Shown one piece after another: positions 35,479-45,912 of a DNA stretch of 64,000 nucleotides. The DNA is taken from positions 41,305,305-41,369,304 of the forward strand of contig CM067549.1 in assembly GCA_034509755.1 (NCBI GenBank), in the 5' to 3' direction. The stretch is from Anisodus tanguticus (Eukaryota; Streptophyta; Magnoliopsida; Solanales; Solanaceae). Within the stretch, counting starts at the first letter, position 1. Each line of letters begins with the position of its first letter. Position numbers and translations under genes: made by a program. Below the pieces are notes generated by a model, which saw only the letters and a list, made by a program, of their open reading frames with translations, had not been told where the DNA came from and made no database searches.

Positions 35479-36291
35479 TCAAGATCCTTCTATTTGTGGT
35501 CTTACCTTTTGTAATGGTGTTATGGTTCTAGTACTAAAATCCATTTGTATTTCTTGTAGTATGGTTCTTTTAGAATTTTCCTTGTGTTCTAATATTTCTT
35601 GATACATCTTTGGTACTAAGATATTCATTTCATGTTGTTTCTTTACATGATGGTTTCCTGTTAAGGCATATATCATCTTTGTTTCAATACTTATAACTTT
35701 ACTACCTGGTGGCATATTTATTCCATCTGGTTTATAATATAGTGTTAGGGCTAAGTCTTTATGTTCGTATTTTAATGAAATACTGAAATCTGGTTGTACT
35801 GTGAATTTTAGTTTTTGACATATTAAATTTTCTTTTATTATTAATATTAAAACATCTTGTAAATTTCCTAATATTCTATCATCTAGTATGTATATTTGTA
35901 TGGGTGTGTATATTTTTTGAAAATATGCTTTTATAGTAAATTCTACTCCTCCAAAGTATATATTTCTGTATTTTTTAGCTTCTTTAATAGATAATTTTGT
36001 TAATTCTCTTTTTATTATTTCATCTGTTATTAAATTTATTTTTGCTCTACCATTTACACTAGTTGTGTCTATTATATTTTCATGCTTTTGTGTTATATAT
36101 CTTACTTCTTTATTTCTTTCAAACCATTTTATTTTAAATATTTTCTTAGTTGACAGTTCTTCTTTTTCATCTTGTATTTTTTGATATATTTCAGGTTTAA
36201 AGCTTAAGGTTTGTGTTATTCCTCCTTCATATGCATTCATCTCGTAGTATGTTTCATTTGAGTTATCTACTATTTCTTTTCCTTTATCCAT
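35479..36291 (-). pseudogene. Viral movement protein (30K superfamily)
   Basis: It is 270 codons from ATG 36291. The core includes NIYFGGVEFTIKAYFQKIYT and PIQIYILDDRILGNLQDVLI, matching the central 30K core of caulimovirid movement proteins, with a C-terminal region rich in Lys/Glu. In the virus this protein would modify plasmodesmata for cell-to-cell spread. The frame is open for 270 codons, but it probably continued into the protease originally: the TGA at the end is in frame with that domain. It is a relic within a dead locus. Confidence 0.75.
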
Positions 36292-36299
36292 TAATTAAC

Positions 36300-36545
36300 C
36301 TGTTAATATACTTATATTGTTCTACTATAACATCTTTTTGGTCTTTTATTTCATTGTCTCTTTTGATTATTTCTCTCAACTTTTCTTCTCTCAGTTTCAT
36401 ATTTTCTTCTTCTTTTTGTCTTAATCTTTCATCTTTTAGTGCTATCATATTTCTTAGAGTTGTAATAGTATTTTCTTGTTCACTTATTTATTGGGAATAT
36501 ACTTGTAAACGTTAATCTCTATCTCTTATAAGATTTATACTCATT
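36300..36545 (-). pseudogene. Coiled-coil viral segment just upstream of the movement protein
   Basis: The - strand frame reads KDERLRQKEEENMKLREEKL and continues in the same highly charged style up to the movement-protein start. A stop interrupts it near 36490. A short matching piece recurs on the + strand at 36954-36990. The function is unknown. Confidence 0.5.
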
Positions 36546-36629
36546 CTGCAACTTACTGTATGTTGGTTTATATCTCTATTAGAGGTAAAATGTTTTTCAA
36601 CTATTTCTTGAAGTAGTCTTAGTTTATCT

Positions 36630-36932
36630 TCATCCATAATGACTTGTAGTCATCCATAAGTCCGTATTTAAATCTTCTATAAAATGGTCTTGCATGTATA
36701 TTTCACTGCGTAATCTTAGTAGTTCTCTATAAGCTCTTAGATTATTATTTACCATGTCATTTAATTCTTCTATTGATAATGACTCTTTTCTTTTTACTAA
36801 TAGTTCATTTTGATATTTTATTATTAATTCATTTTGGTTTCTATTTTTTATCAAGAGATACCTTAATTCTTTACATAACCATTTTGTCTTATTTAGTCTA
36901 TTAATTTGTATAAACGACAGATGTTTCTTCAT
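36630..36932 (-). pseudogene. Lys/Asn/Leu-rich viral ORF of unknown function
   Basis: An open frame of 100 codons on the - strand starts at 36932, with a basic N-terminus and NQNELIIKYQNELLVKRKES. It sits upstream of the coiled-coil segment and probably belongs to the same viral transcript. No family is recognised. Confidence 0.4.
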
Positions 36933-36953
36933 TTTAATTTTGTTTAAATGATG

Positions 36954-37086
36954 TTACAGTAGAACAGTACAAGTATATTGACAAGTTAACTAATGGATAA
37001 AGGGAAAGAAATAGTAGATAACTCAAGTGAAACAAATTACCAAATGAATACATACGAAGGAGGAATAACACAAACTCTAAGCTTAG
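36954..37086 (+). pseudogene. Second, + oriented copy of the movement-protein start
   Basis: It repeats in opposite orientation the end of the coiled-coil segment and the first ~30 codons of the movement protein (MDKGKEIVDNSSETNYQMNT). It stops at the junction with gypsy LTR at about 37086. It shows a second head-to-head viral junction at 36933-36953. Confidence 0.8.
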
Positions 37087-39587
37087 ACATCATAGGCCAA
37101 CAATGTCGGAAGTACATAATCAGAGATAAATACCAAGTTGACACCAAGTAATCCTATACTACACAGTCCAATAATCCAAGTAAGTCACACAATCCACATA
37201 AAATTTCACAGAGGTCACGTGTTTCCTTAATTCAATACTAGTCCGTATTTACTTCCATTATTCCATTCCAAGGAGTTCTACACAACTCAAGTATCAAGAA
37301 CAAGTACAATCCTTTCATGTTGCAGAACTTAGTCAAGTCATCAATAATCACTTCAAATACAAGTCAATTCACAAGTAATCAATTATATGGCATATATATG
37401 TAGGATATGAATGCAATGCATATGTCAGATACCTTTTCATCAACTGGTATACACACTTTACAGGGGTTCGTCATATAAAAGTGACTCGTGGGGGACCCGC
37501 AAAGTCCATATACCCCTTCGCTCCAGAATAACTCATCGGATCACGGAGCCCAACTCTTGGCTCTAATAATATCTTATTGCATGCGTGCAACTCCGATCCC
37601 CGTGTATCAATATGATATCAGTGTAGCCATAATCTCAATAGTGTTATAACCTTTCCCGGTCCCTTGGACCCACAACATAGTCATATCACTCCAATATCAA
37701 TCTCAGAAGAACCATGAGTGTATAAATGCAAATGACATAAATAAGGTAAGAATCATGATATGATGAGATGCAACAAATATAGAGATGAAATATCACATGC
37801 CTTCAAGAATTCAATACACATATACAATCCAAGTACCAATCAGGATATCATATCGAAAGCATGTGTGATGAGTAAACAAGTCAATCAACTATGGTGACAA
37901 GCCCACATATGGCGACAAGCCCAAATAATCAGCAATTGGAACCAGTATAAGACTGATTCCCCAAATCATCTCATCATCACAGTTCAACATCGGTACCCAC
38001 TCAGACGTTCATCACAACCGCCAGAGTGGGACCTCCAAACACCCCAATACCCCTTAATATTTATAACGAATTACGTGATTCTATCGAAGTCTCGAAAAAC
38101 TAAATTGTAGCCTACCTCAAAGCCGAGCAGGTGTGCTACACGATCAAGCCTCAGTGATAGTCTTGCCCTTCCTTTGCATCTCTTGACAGTCGAAGTCTAT
38201 CCAGGTATATACACTATCCGTTAATATATAATACTTACATAAAATAAGGACATAACCCTTAACAAAGCAAGACCGCAAATATTGACCCCGGATTCACTTC
38301 ACCGAGACTCAAACTTTAATACTAAAAAACTATTATTACGTACTAGGTAATCATATTCCTAAGTTAATTGGAAATCTATACACATTTGAACCCTCAATTG
38401 AACAATAATCAAAAGCCCCAATTTGAAATTCTAGAAATTACACCCAATTGGAAATAGGTTTCTGCAACCAAATTAAGACTTATAACATGACAATCTAACA
38501 TAATCCAATCCTAATTCATGGTATTAACAAAATTTGATCTATAAATTCTCATTACAATCAATAGCATAGCTCTCTTATTCTCATAGCTTACAATCATTTC
38601 CCCCCAATTTAATAACACACCACATCACCATTAATGAACTTAGAATCATAAACTTAAGCCAATAAATGAAAGAAACTCTTACCCAAAGGTTGAATTTGTT
38701 TCTAGGAATCTGAAAATACTCCAAGGCGGTGCTGGTATCGAGATTTGCTATTTGGTGAAATAAAATTTTGAACTAAATAATATATAGGACACCTTAACAG
38801 TGTTTGCGCCCCATTAGAATTGACTACGCTGGAGCAAACCTGCTGCGGCGGACAAAATCCTCTTCAAAGGCGGTGTCACTTGACACCTCGCCTCAGCGCC
38901 ACGGCGAGCTTGACTCCCCAGGAGCGGACTCGCCCCTGCGGACAGACCCTCCAGCAGGGCGGAAATCCACAATTCCAAAGATTTCGCTTCAATGAGCCAA
39001 CCTCTCACCGAGGCGGACACTCCGGAGCTGAAGCAGGTTCCGCCGGAGCGGACACCAAACACCAGAATGGAAAAACAGTCCAAACTTCCAACCAATACCC
39101 GACATACTCTCGAGACTCCCCGGACACAAACCGAATATGCTCGTCTATGGTAATCAGTGTTAAGAACTCGCTTGTACCTTCAGATTTTATGAATAACCGA
39201 GCTAAGGCATATTTTTCTAAAGAATCGTCTGGGAAAACCAATAATCCAAATTTCACAAATAAAGCTACCAAACACATCTGATTACCTCGGGAAGCGAACC
39301 AATGACTCTCTTAAGCCATAAATGACCCTTCGGAACTACTGAAAGCGACGAAAACTAGAAACGAACCCATCTAGACAAAAGTCAACTTTGAGTCAAACTA
39401 ATCAACTCTAAGTTTCTAGACTTTGGGTTTGCATCCGAAACTCATATAAATGAACCTCAGGATACGTGTCACCATCCCTCGCATCACAAACCCCACATAG
39501 AGACTATGGGAAGGGTCAAACAAGCAAATAATGGTCTTTAGCTAAAAATGACCAGACGGGTCGTTACATTTTTCTTGATACCATGCT

Positions 39588-39750
39588 TTTTATATTGATA
39601 TTTATTGTCACATCCATATCTTTTATTCGAGCCGAGAGTCTACTAGAACAGTCTCTCTACCCCACAAAGATAGAGGTAAGGTCTTTGTACAACCTAACCT
39701 TCCTAGACCCCACTAATTGTGGGACTACTCTACGTATGTTGTTGTTATTA
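39588..39750 (+). mobile_element. RTE LINE tail in the right inverted arm
   Basis: It has GAGCCGAGAGTCTACTAGAA, AGATAGAGGTAAGGTC, CCCCACTAATTGTGGG and a closing GTTGTTGTTATTATTG. Together with 27354-27446 it is the counterpart of 4940-5207, split by the gypsy insertion. Confidence 0.85.
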
Positions 39751-41194
39751 TTGTTTGGTCTTGCAGATCAGATCATTCATATAATATACGAAAAGAAACT
39801 TCAGATATTTAAGATCTTTTTCTTTTAATAAGAAAAAAATATGACACGTCATGACAAGGCAATTAAGGGAATATCTAATCATTGATTTAATTTTGAGGAT
39901 TCCATACAAAGGATAATGGTGGAAGGGAGGGGAGTATGGATTGTATATCCATCCATTATATTATAACTTGTTTAGATGATTGTTACCAATTATGGTGCAT
40001 CATATTATTACTTTAAATACAATATTTATTTTGATATTATTATTTAAATTTTACTGTATCATATCATTAAGTCCATCATTAAATAATGAAGAAAAGTCTC
40101 ATTTTATGTATCAATCGATTTGGCTAGATCACATTGTACCTTTTTTTCTTCTCATTTTTCTTTGTTATTTAATAATTATGTTTTATCAGTTACCTATCTT
40201 TTTTAAGGCAGAATCCATCGGGAGCCTCCTGAGGTAGACCACATCTTTTACTTAGACACATTAACTAAACTTGGTTACATTTAGATATCTTAGGTAGGAC
40301 CCGATTGTGTCATTTAAATATTTTTCGCACAATCAGTCAAATATGTAATGTATAACACGCTCGATGATGACGTGGTAAAATGAAAAATTAAATTGGGACA
40401 TGTCTCATTTGATTCCATAATAATTTTTAAAATATTTTTTAGTAAACACTAATATTTCATAAAAGAAAAGAAAAATCTATTTTCTAAACCCTACACATTA
40501 ATAACACGCACACAAAAAAAACATTACTAACAAAAAAATCTGGAAATCATGTTGTTGGTGTTCTTTGTTGGTTATATTTGCTCTATGGTACTTTATAAAT
40601 CAGTACGGGAAGTATATAACTATTACAAGTATTCGAAAGGATAAACAAAGATTCAATAATTCAGCTAGAAATCTGAAAATTACAATAGAACCACAAAATT
40701 GAAATTACAATTTTGTTGAAGACGGAAAAATGGAAACTGTTTTTGCTGAGTCGAGTGTGACACTCTGTCCTTAAGACAATATTGCCCCGTATGTATCCTT
40801 TATACGTCCTGGTCAATTTGTCTCCCAAGATAAAACAGCAATGGAACACTTGAGCAAAGGAAACTCAAATGCTACCGTGAAGAATATTGAGTAACGAAAT
40901 GATGCTTGGAAGTTGTAGGAAGAAAACTGTTTTGGTTGTGTATTTTCGTGTGTTGTATGAACTGTTATACGTAGTGCTCAACAATGGTGTAAGGGGGTGT
41001 TTATATAGGTGAGGGAGGTGCTTAAAACTGCCTCCATAACAGCCAAATAATGGTCATTATAGAGGTAGTAAAATCACCAACATAAATGGTGAAAGACCAA
41101 CGGATTTGGCCATTATAGGAGGAGTAATTCAGCCAAAATAAATGGCTGAATTGAGTGCTTGGCGTTTCTGCTTTGACTGTCCAAATTCTGACGT

Positions 41195-41330
41195 GTGGAA
41201 AACTTCAGGGACCAAACTGTACATCTGGAAAACTTCAGGCACCAAACTGTACATCTAAAAGAATTCTGGTCCGAACTGTACATCTGGAAACTTCTGGGAT
41301 CAAACTGTACTTCTGGCAAAGTTCTCTGGC
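41195..41330. repeat. ~30-bp tandem repeat in the solo LTR
   Basis: About four to five copies of a unit containing ACTTCAGGGACCAAACTGTA and CATCTGGAAA are present, degenerating rightward. The related LTR at 50165-50290 carries a similar array. Confidence 0.85.
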
Positions 41331-41361
41331 CCAAAAAGATAATATCCCACAGCCCACGACC

Positions 41362-41450
41362 CGTGACCCGTGACCCGTGACCCGTGACCCGTGACCCGTG
41401 AACCCGTGAACCCGAGAACCCGAGAACCCGAGAACCCGAGAACCCAGACC
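41362..41450. repeat. CCCGTGA and GAACCCGA simple arrays
   Basis: Seven copies or so of a CCCGTGA heptamer pass into an octamer-like GAACCCGA array, then a GC-rich purine/pyrimidine tract. All three frames stay open, which explains the overlapping spurious ORFs. Confidence 0.9.
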
Positions 41451-43099
41451 CGGAACCCGGAACTCGGAACTCGGAACCGGAATCGGACTGGACCGGATGG
41501 GCGGGCGGGCGGCGGCGGCGCGCGTGTGGTCTTTCCTCGAAGCACAATTTCGAGTCTTAAATACACAACAATTCTTTCTTCCTCTACCGATGAGGGAGAA
41601 TTGAACACAATACCACACTTTCCATGCTTCAAACACCTTACTTCGTGAACCAATATCTCTTTCATTTCTCAATGAAATTTGACGATTCTTGGCCCTACGG
41701 TTATCTACGTACTTAGTAGATCATGCATGTGTGAAGAACCGAATTCTCCAATATGCGTAACACTAGTGTTTAAGCCGTTAAAGTTGGTCGATCGCAACTC
41801 CCGCCAAAGGCTAATTTCCAACATTCTTCACCATCTTCATGTGTGTTCTTGCTCCAACTATAATTTTATCCAAAAAAAAAACTTTCAAATTTGTTATAAC
41901 TTCAAATAAGAATTTCCCACAAAGATCTGAAGTCAACCCCAACATTAATTTTTCAATTTTTTTATAAATAAAGTAATCAATTTTAAACCTTTAAGCTTTA
42001 TAAAGAACACATTAATGGCGTTTCAATGAGCTCCTTTGATTTTCTTTTTCTTTTTTCTTTTTACTTGGAGAGAGAGAGCAAGAAATTGAGTTTAATTAAA
42101 ATTTAATTGATATTTTTTTCGGTAGTGATATTGTCCACGATGATCTTGGTGATGGTAGGAAGATGGTAGAAAAAAATAATGAAGAAGAATGAAATAAAAA
42201 AATAATAAACAGAATGAAGAAGAACAAGAAGGAAACAAAAAACTGATTTTTGGCCTTTTCATGCGCTTCTTTGGTGTGAAATCCACATAATTTGTCAAGT
42301 CAGTAAAAAGTGTTTAAATAACACAGTCGAGGTCCACCTCAAATGTCTAAATGGAATAAGATTTAATTGGAGTGTTTAAGTAAAATATGGTGTCAACGGG
42401 CTTCGATGGGTTCTGCCTTTGTTTTATAATAACTCTATTCATACCCTATTTTTCTTTATAATATGATTGTAAACTTATTCTTTAGATTGTTGATATATGG
42501 CATTATGTAACAACTGAAAATAATATAATATATTAAAATATTATATTCATCAAAATAATACACTATAATAAAATACGATATATTATGAAATAATAATAAC
42601 AACTATCCATACAAGCTTCTGTTATTATCCTCAAAAAAATACTTCTGTTATATAATATTCTTTTATTCAATTCAAAAATCAACTCGTTCTAATAATAAGT
42701 TTACATCATTTGTACGATATTTAAGCAAGTCATTCAATAGTTGTGCATCAATATCATTTCAATGGATAAAATCAAAAAGGAAAAGAACAAAAGGAATGTA
42801 CTAATCAAAATATATCTTCCTTAGAAAATGTTAAAGATAAAGTTCGCTGACTCTAATGATGTAAATAAATAATTTTACGACTTTACTGATATAACGGGTG
42901 ACCACGTGTGAAATTCACACGATGAACTTGATGAAACTGATGATGAGTGATTATGAAGTTCATCTTGTACCTTCAAAAATATACAATTTGCTCACTTACA
43001 TTTACAAAAAAATAGCCTAATTTTTTTATTGTAAAGCTTTGACCCAGAAACACTTTTAAACTATACACTTATATATAAAAAATAAATACATTATGTATA

Positions 43100-43680
43100 T
43101 AGGTGTTTGAAAGTGTATACATATTTATATACTTATATACATAAACACCATATTCACATATACACTCAATACACATATATACACTCATATACACTATTAT
43201 ACAATCTTATACATTATTATACACCCACTAGTCCTGCCCTTATCGATTTTCCCATCGCCAACCTCAACCACCTCTGGCGACCCCACCGCTGTCACCCGCG
43301 CTCCACCACCGACTACTCCACCACCACCTCGATGAGTATTCTGATAGATCTAGACCAAACAAGGATAGATCTAGATCTACGTAATTTCTTATTAGATCCG
43401 AGCCACCAAAAAGTCGTTGTCGTCAGAGAAAGAGAGAGGAGACGTGATAGAGAGAGCGCTAGAGAGAGGAGGAGGAGGAAGGAGTGGGTGCAGAGAGATA
43501 AGCCCGGCGAACTCTCTCTTTATCTTTTCTGGTAGTGCCGACCGCTGGTGGTGGCGTCATTGGGATGCCGACGATTAGGGTCCGGCGAAGAAGACGGAGA
43601 GGGGGAGAAGGAGGGAGTGAGTGCAGAGAGATGGGGAAGAGGAGGAGGAGTAGGTCATTTTTTGTAAGATTTAAAAAGGT
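43100..43680. other. GTGTATAT-rich and GC-rich patch, sister of 1940-2600
   Basis: It has the same AGATCTAGATC and CT/GA tracts as the left arm, in inverted order. The ORF 43107-43535 on the + strand is repeat-driven and has no counterpart frame in the sister. No gene. Confidence 0.5.
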
Positions 43681-45672
43681 AGGTTAATTTTAATAGCATT
43701 AGTATCCTAATTAACATAGGGCGTAATTATTCCATAAAAGTATTGTAATCATATTTCTTCTTTCATCCGCCTATGAAGCTTCTACTCAGATTAAAATTTA
43801 TAAGCAAAACTTGATCTTCTGATCTCAAATTCTTATTTCACTTATGCTCATATCATATATAGCATAAAAAGGAGTCTCAGTTTTCTTTCCCCTTCTGGCG
43901 CTTCCTCACTTTTAATTATTTTGATAATCAAATCAGTTTTACATTTTATCCATAAAAAAAAAAAACCTTCGTACTTCCAGTTGGTCTTCTTTGGAGGTTT
44001 TATTCTTTTTAAGGAAAAAATAATTTGATTATCAAAAGCTTAGAAATGAAGAAGTCAAAAGGGCAAAGAAAACAAAGATTTTTTTTCATATTATATATGA
44101 TATCGACATGAATAAAGTAGGGATCTAAGACAAAAAAGATCATTTTTTTGCTTACAAACATTAATTTGAGTTGAGACTTCATAGGCAAATGAAAGAAGAA
44201 CCATGATTTCAATACTTACATGTTGTTATTGATCTGCGCAGACAAGTTATCAGATGATTCCATAGATTTCATCCCTCCCCTAATTTATTGTTGTGAGTTC
44301 TCTTTATCTAGTTGTTATTTGAGTTGTGTTAAGGATGCAAAACTGGTAAAGAATAGTAATTTATGTATAGAAGGCGTGGTACTCTATGTTTCTTTCTTTT
44401 CTTTTTTTATAATTGCTAAAATAAAAGGTTTAGTAAATTATTAAATTAAGAAAAATTTTAGTAAGTTGTTAAATTCCGGGGAGGGGGGTATTAGTAAATT
44501 GTTACATTCAGGAGGAAAATATTATTTGGTAAGTTACGTTGTTATAAAATGAAGTAAATCAGATTTACATACTTTTTTTATTACATAAAAGGGTGGGAGA
44601 AGGAAAAGAGAAAAAGAATAGTAATTTACAAATTTAGTTATTTACGGTGTTTGTAAAAAAATTTTATTTCAATTGCTTGTATGCTTATTTGGTAAGTGTA
44701 TTCTATTACGAAGTTAGATAAGTGTCTAATGAACTCTTGGGAGTCACCTTACTAATTAATAAATAGGAGACTACTTATATGCATATTATTTTGGTTGAAT
44801 ACCTAACCGTCTTTCTCTTTTATAAACTTGAGACATTTTATTTAATGCATTAAATTTTGTGTTATCTTATTTACCCTGGGGATATGACTTATTTTGATCA
44901 ATTTAGTACGATTTTTCGTATTTTGATTTGATATTTTTGTATTATTCTTCAAATGTTATATCAATATCATACCTAGTTAAATTCAATATGCATAAGTTGA
45001 ATTTTCTCTCTTCGTTATTGGTTTGTCTGATTCGGTGACTTAAGTTTATTAAGCTTCGACAAAAGACTATAACTTTCTTTTGTATTTACTATAAAAAGAA
45101 CAGAAAACCCTGCATATAGTCGTAGGTAGGAGTAGATCTCATACTTAGTTAGATTTTAAAAATATTAAAGCCATCATTTGAGCATATAGAAAGTAAATTT
45201 TTTTCTCTCTCAAATTTCATTTCAATTATTATTAGTTTAATTTTTTATGTTTTATTACTATAAAAAAGGTACAGTCAATTTACTTATCCTTTAGAAGATA
45301 ACGAAAATAGTTGTAAGAATATTTTTACATTATTAATTAAGATCATGTGCAAAATACTTGGTTAACTATGATTAAGTATTAATACTTATAATTAAATAAT
45401 GTGATAAGTCTCATTTATTTATTAATTGAATGTAAACATTGGATGCGGGTAAGTTTTATAATTTAAAGCCTTTCTAGAGCACAACATATGTCGTTGTTTT
45501 CTGAATTTTTTTATTAGTATGATTGTTACGCCAAATATGGTGGCATGCATATACAATTCCATTCATGAATATCAAGTGAAGAGAATATCTTATGAATTTC
45601 GCTTACATAGATAATGTAAAAAACACGATCAATAACTTCAAATGTTACATCAAATTATCTATGATCTATTTG

Positions 45673-45912
45673 TGTCCTTGTTCAGTAAACCAACTCTCCA
45701 ACAACAGCAGATACATTAATTGTATCAGGTACAACATTTACAAGCATCGGCTGACCTTTTGTTACAACTCTCCAACTAATATTGTATCATGCAAATTATC
45801 ATATCAAATTTTGCGTATGAATAGTTACATATAACATGATGGTGTAAAAGTAACTATACCATGTGACACCATACCAATGCGTTAAACCCTTAAATTATAA
45901 ATTTAAGCATCA
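45673..45912. other. Short 3' flank of the kinase gene
   Basis: It is AT-rich, lies outside the inverted arm and contains the presumed 3' UTR and polyadenylation region of the kinase on the - strand. No other feature. Confidence 0.4.

Larger units (their letters stand above)
30625..37086. mobile_element. Endogenous pararetrovirus (Caulimoviridae), rearranged and dead
   Basis: This block contains movement protein, aspartic protease, reverse transcriptase/RNase H end and a last-ORF region on the - strand, plus partial copies on the + strand, so at least two viral fragments are joined in opposite orientation. Stops, frameshifts and deletions break every gene. It is flanked on both sides by gypsy LTR sequence. 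A solanaceous host makes a Solendovirus-like (tobacco vein clearing type) origin plausible, but the genus is inferred, not shown. There is no intact viral genome and no capacity for replication. Confidence 0.82.
30198..39568 (-). repeat. 5' LTR of the gypsy element, split by the pararetroviral block
   Basis: The two LTR pieces are 39568-37087 (start of LTR on the - strand) and about 30620-30198 (end of LTR). A GC-rich part lies at 38800-39130. Open frames there are on both strands and carry no domain. The block between 30625 and 37086 is viral sequence that entered this LTR or was captured with it. Confidence 0.75.
27442..39573 (-). mobile_element. Ty3-gypsy element (Del/Tekay-like), pol deleted, split by pararetrovirus
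   Basis: Read on the - strand: the 5' LTR starts TGTAACGACCCG at 39568 and ends GGTTGTGACA at about 30198. Then follow a primer site (TTGGTATCATAGCC, complement near 30180-30195), gag remnants (29950-28470), a protease (28405-28043) and a truncated 3' LTR (28042-27447). Reverse transcriptase, RNase H and integrase are missing. The 5-bp TSD TTTTT lies at 27442-27446 and 39569-39573. The empty site survives in the sister arm at 5116-5120. The 5' LTR is long, about 2.9 kb without the viral insert. Confidence 0.88.
40561..41828 (+). mobile_element. Solo LTR (TGTTGG...CCAACA) with TSD TTCTT
   Basis: The element 40566-41823 begins TGTTGGTTATATTTGC, ends CTAATTTCCAACA and is flanked by TTCTT on both sides. 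It contains a block also found at 49.6-50.6 kb (GCTGAGTCGAGTGTGACACT, TTGCCCCGTATGTATCCTTT). A ~30-bp tandem repeat around GGGACCAAACTGTACATCTG and short CCCGTGA and GAACCCGA arrays follow. Long open frames on both strands across 41.1-41.7 kb are by-products of these arrays. The empty site survives in the left arm at about 3860. Confidence 0.85.
40205..42419. mobile_element. Non-autonomous TIR DNA transposon (right-arm copy), split by solo LTR
   Basis: It starts AAGGCAGAATCCATCGGGAG and ends GATGGGTTCTGCCTT. It is the counterpart of 3258-4232 and carries a 1.26-kb LTR insertion. Confidence 0.75.
27354..45672 (-). repeat. Right arm of the inverted duplication, with two insertions
   Basis: It is the reverse complement of 1-5207 once a 12.1-kb gypsy element (27447-39568, TSD TTTTT) and a 1.26-kb solo LTR (40566-41823, TSD TTCTT) are removed. 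The net arm length is about 4.9 kb. It begins inside the LINE tail (27354-27446, then 39569-39745) and reaches 45672, about 240 bp from the kinase stop codon. Identity to the left arm is high but not perfect: a few differences per 80 bases in the parts compared by eye. Confidence 0.9.

Noticed and set aside
38804..39281. GC-rich ORFs on both strands of 90-153 codons
   Set aside because: They lie inside the long gypsy LTR. The frames overlap on both strands, have no recognisable domain and are explained by local GC content.
41113..41672. Several overlapping ORFs of 72-145 codons on both strands
   Set aside because: They are produced by CCCGTGA and GAACCCGA arrays and a 30-bp repeat inside a solo LTR. 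The same residues recur in shifted frames, with no domain.
43107..43535. 142-codon + strand ORF with Arg-rich end
   Set aside because: It begins in GTGTATAT-type repeats and continues through CT/GA tracts. The mirror region in the left arm does not keep the frame.
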